From the NCBI GenBank assembly GCA_916048095.2, contig OU696586.1, positions 7,217,749 to 7,281,748 on the forward strand: a stretch of 64,000 nt of DNA, given 5' to 3'. Both the position numbers and the translations under genes were made by a program. Position 1 is the stretch's first letter, and each line of letters starts with the position of its first letter. The stretch is from Sacculina carcini. Taxonomy: Eukaryota > Arthropoda > Thecostraca > Sacculinidae. Below are positions 61,041 through 64,000 of the stretch, piece after piece. The notes below the pieces were generated by a model. That model was given only the letters and a program-made list of their open reading frames with translations. It searched no databases and was not told the DNA's origin.

Positions 61041-64000
61041 TAGGCAAAACACTCATCAGCTTGACACGCTAATACTATATTATATGTACACTACAATCAG
61101 CTGTTAAACACAGCATCAATACTATCAACAATAATATTAGTAAAATTGTCGCAGGCAAATAGTGAGATTGACAATGCAAGTACAAAAGATACACAAGTTG
61201 AGAGATATGGGTTTAGTTAAGAAGATGAGAGCAATTTAAACATAGAGCCAAATGCAAGCCAGAATACTACACATTAAGTATAAATATACATCCAGTTATC
61301 CAGTTGACACACTATTTCATCAAATATACAATTTCCAAGTATTTATTAACATTTATTTATTATTAACAATTAATAACAATGATTCAATGTAATTGTAGGT
61401 GCGCAGGGCATTTGGCTCTAACCAACTCGTGAAGCAGTAACGTCCTAGCGTATATATTTCCGTTGCATTCCATACTGGGGAGTAATGTGTAGGTAGGGCG
61501 GAGGAAACCTAGGCCCGGACGCCTACTCTACAGTGGCGCCAATTATGTCTATAGAAAGGATATTTAAATATTATCATAAAACATCATTTAATCGTATCAC
61601 TTTGTAATAGGGATATAATTACAATTCTTGCCTTCATTCATTTTGTTACTCCTGCAATGACAAAACATTTGCGCGGTCGATTCAGAACAGATCTTGCAGA
61701 CAGTGTATTGTTGCTCATGAAGACGATGGCGGCGTATTTCTGCCTATATTACAACCGCATTCAGTCAAGCAATTTTTAATCGTATATTCACTCTTACTTC
61801 GAGTCTCAACAAGTTGTCTATAAGCAACAGCATCATGTGGTTGATACTCTTACCAACGCTCATTGTGATTATTGCGATTTTCAACATGAATCCTTTGAAT
61901 GTACGGATGAAGACATTGCGCATTCAAGTCACTTTCGGACTCCATAAATGGCGCGTAACTATGTGAATCACTGACCATCACAACGTGTTGCCAACGTTTC
62001 AACTGCATGTGGATCTTGCAATCGTTACCAACAGCGTATATCTTGCAATACCAGTTGACTACCTCAGAGCTTTTGTGCCGAATTAAATTTTCAAGCAGAT
62101 TTTCAATGCACATTTTCTGAGCTCAACTGTGTCCTCTGATATTGTGTACACTTCAGACTGTGTTCGTATTAATTGGAGAAATATATCGTGTGGATGTGTC
62201 GACATCCAGCTATGTGGACAGCGGTTCCCTTCTTGATGCGCTCCAACAATTTCTTCCTCTGACAAAACCTAGCCAGTGAATTGTCTGTGACAAACATGCA
62301 TGTGAAACATCCACACTTTTTGATGGGTGTACACATCTTTGAAGATCAGCGCTGCGGAACAATACTGGAAGACATTTCTCATGAGCTGTTTCTGATGCCA
62401 AATCTTATTGACGTGATGTCGTGTGATTTCAACCACAATGCACATTTGGATCGTGTGTGCTCAATTGAAATTGACTTTAGTCCGTGCAAAACCTGTACTC
62501 TTTTCATGACTAATTGCATGATTCTTCAATATTCAAACATCAATATTCAGCCTGTGCATATATCTCATCAAGTGTCCAGCGAGGCCATTCAACGCTGCTC
62601 AGTATCTGTTTTGCAGGCAGTTTCATCAATGTACTGATGTCGCTGCTGAGAGATTGCTAGACTCGCTATTGTACGGCTGTAGCTGGCATCGTTTTCCAGG
62701 TTGTTTGCGAACACAAACTTTGGCCTCAGTCGGTGCTCTGTTCCCCTTTCTGTCGTTTTCCAGAAGTTTCGAGTTGTTGCACGCTTTTCCTAATTGTCCT
62801 GGTGACTTGACACTGACATTCAATGAAGGCTATGAAACCTTGCCTCTTGATTCCATGTACGAGCAAACTCTGGAAGCGCTCCTACTGTGAAAGCAATGCT
62901 CATCTGCCACTTCATATTGTTTCGAGTCGAATTATGTCTGAGTGATTCTCTCCTTCTGCGCCATTCTTGCACTAACCATCGGCACATTGCTCACGTGGGA
63001 CAACACTTGGTGTTCAAGCAAAGTTCACCGTAATATCACGTTGATGAAATGACGAGATTCTGTGAGATGTCTTGCGATTGTAGCTTATAGGACTGCATGA
63101 ATGACCTGTTAAAGCGCTCATTGTTCCAATTGTGCACTGCAGCTGCTGATTTGCCGGTATCTTTGTGAATGCGAGCCGTCGGTAAACGCTTAGATACTCA
63201 TCAATCATCAATCATTTCTGCCAAATCATCCTGACTTTTACTTTGTTGTGCTTCTGATCATGATGAACAACTCCATTGGCTGCATCTGTATCCAAACACT
63301 TGACGGAATTGTATACTTAAAATATTGCATGGTTGATTTTCAATCAAGTATCGGTACTTTGGTCCCAAACACCATTTTCAACCACAAACATTTCAATTGG
63401 CTATTGGAAACATACATTGATTAGACCCAAACTTGTACGATCACTGAGATTAATGACAAACCACTTGAGGATATTTCTTCGTGCACGCCATTACATGCAT
63501 TGAACGAGGATTGAATGTCAACTGGAAAACGTGATCTGTGCTGTTTCAAATTATGAGTGAGCATACTGCGCTTATTGAGAAACGGCTGACTCTCACAACA
63601 GTATAATCAATTTGGTTGAGATGACGTTTTTGCCTGGAGCAGAGTATGCCAGTGTAGTGCCACTAGATTTTGCCAAACATTGTGAGTGTAGCCATTTACA
63701 GATCCAGAGAGACTTTTTATGAGCGCCACTAACCTATCAGCTTCAAATGAACTCTAGACAGGTGATAAAACCAAGTGAGGTACAGACAAAGAAAAACAGG
63801 AGATTCCAAACGTGTAAATTTCCATGATCAGAGATCCCATCAGCGACTTTGGTTGTTGGATTTAATGTGATGAAAACGGTATTCCATTATGCGTGCATTA
63901 GTTAAGCAACCGTAAATTCTTCCGTGTGTATGCTGCAGCGACAGTGTACTTGGACTAAACAATACATAACTGTACAATGTTCTCTACATTTCACCGCTCA
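61041..64000 (+). other. Helitron 3' tail and downstream sequence (copy 2, cut by window end)
   Basis: Counterpart of 24067-27026. The part to about 62436 is shared with the inverted relic. The remainder is unassigned. No terminal hairpin plus CTRR was found before the window ends. Confidence 0.5.

Larger units (their letters stand above)
45818..64000. repeat. Direct duplication, copy 2 (partner 8844-27026)
   Basis: It matches copy 1 base for base wherever compared, at +36,974, and continues past the window end. Its left flank is the truncated retroelement, whereas copy 1 is flanked by the 448-bp units. Only the first few bases of the AAAAGAGATCC module are shared across the junction. Confidence 0.9.

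Overview
The window looks like nuclear DNA of an arthropod, most likely an insect. It is AT-rich, has spliced gene structure and a TATA/Inr promoter of the TCAGT type, is dominated by eukaryotic transposons, and carries degenerate interstitial TTAGG-type repeats (18392-18470). I see no host cellular gene, no tRNA or rRNA, and nothing prokaryotic. I do not name a species.

Layout. 1-460 is an unassigned GC-rich block, followed by the C-terminal scrap of a non-LTR retrotransposon reverse transcriptase (459-803). 805-8843 is a dense mass of repeats: a nested array (805-5320), a zone punctuated by a GC-rich hairpin motif (5320-7464) and three tandem 448-bp units (7465-8809). Several hairpins are followed 9 nt later by CTAG, which is the layout of a Helitron 3' end. 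A segment that I find unchanged wherever I compared it then occupies 8844-27026 and recurs at 45818-64000, running off the window. The offset is a constant 36,974 bp with no indel, even in microsatellites. It contains another repeat array, a CCAAT/TATA/Inr promoter, a probable non-coding first exon, a long intron, and a large Rep-helicase gene of an autonomous Helitron-type rolling-circle transposon (18853-24066 and 55827-61040).

Between the two copies (27027-45817) lie hAT-type remnants and MITEs, a 2.8-kb satellite of a 41-bp unit rich in a TGTAC-W-GTACA palindrome (29930-32695), an inverted and decayed partial copy of the same Helitron (36945-40104) with a SINE-like insertion that has an 8-bp target-site duplication (37678-37870), about 2.8 kb of unrecognised sequence, a third repeat array, and a Ty3/gypsy-like element (44161-45752). 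That element keeps gag and protease but is cut at the start of reverse transcriptase, next to the duplication junction.

How the parts relate. The Rep-helicase is the only apparently complete transposition protein here and is the kind of enzyme that could mobilise the hairpin-CTAG repeats, although no shared terminus was found to prove it. The left edge of the duplication lies in the same repeat module (AT run, then AAAAGAGATCC, then a CTGT/GTGT run) at both copies. This suggests either a recent unequal exchange between repeats or an assembly mis-join at those repeats.
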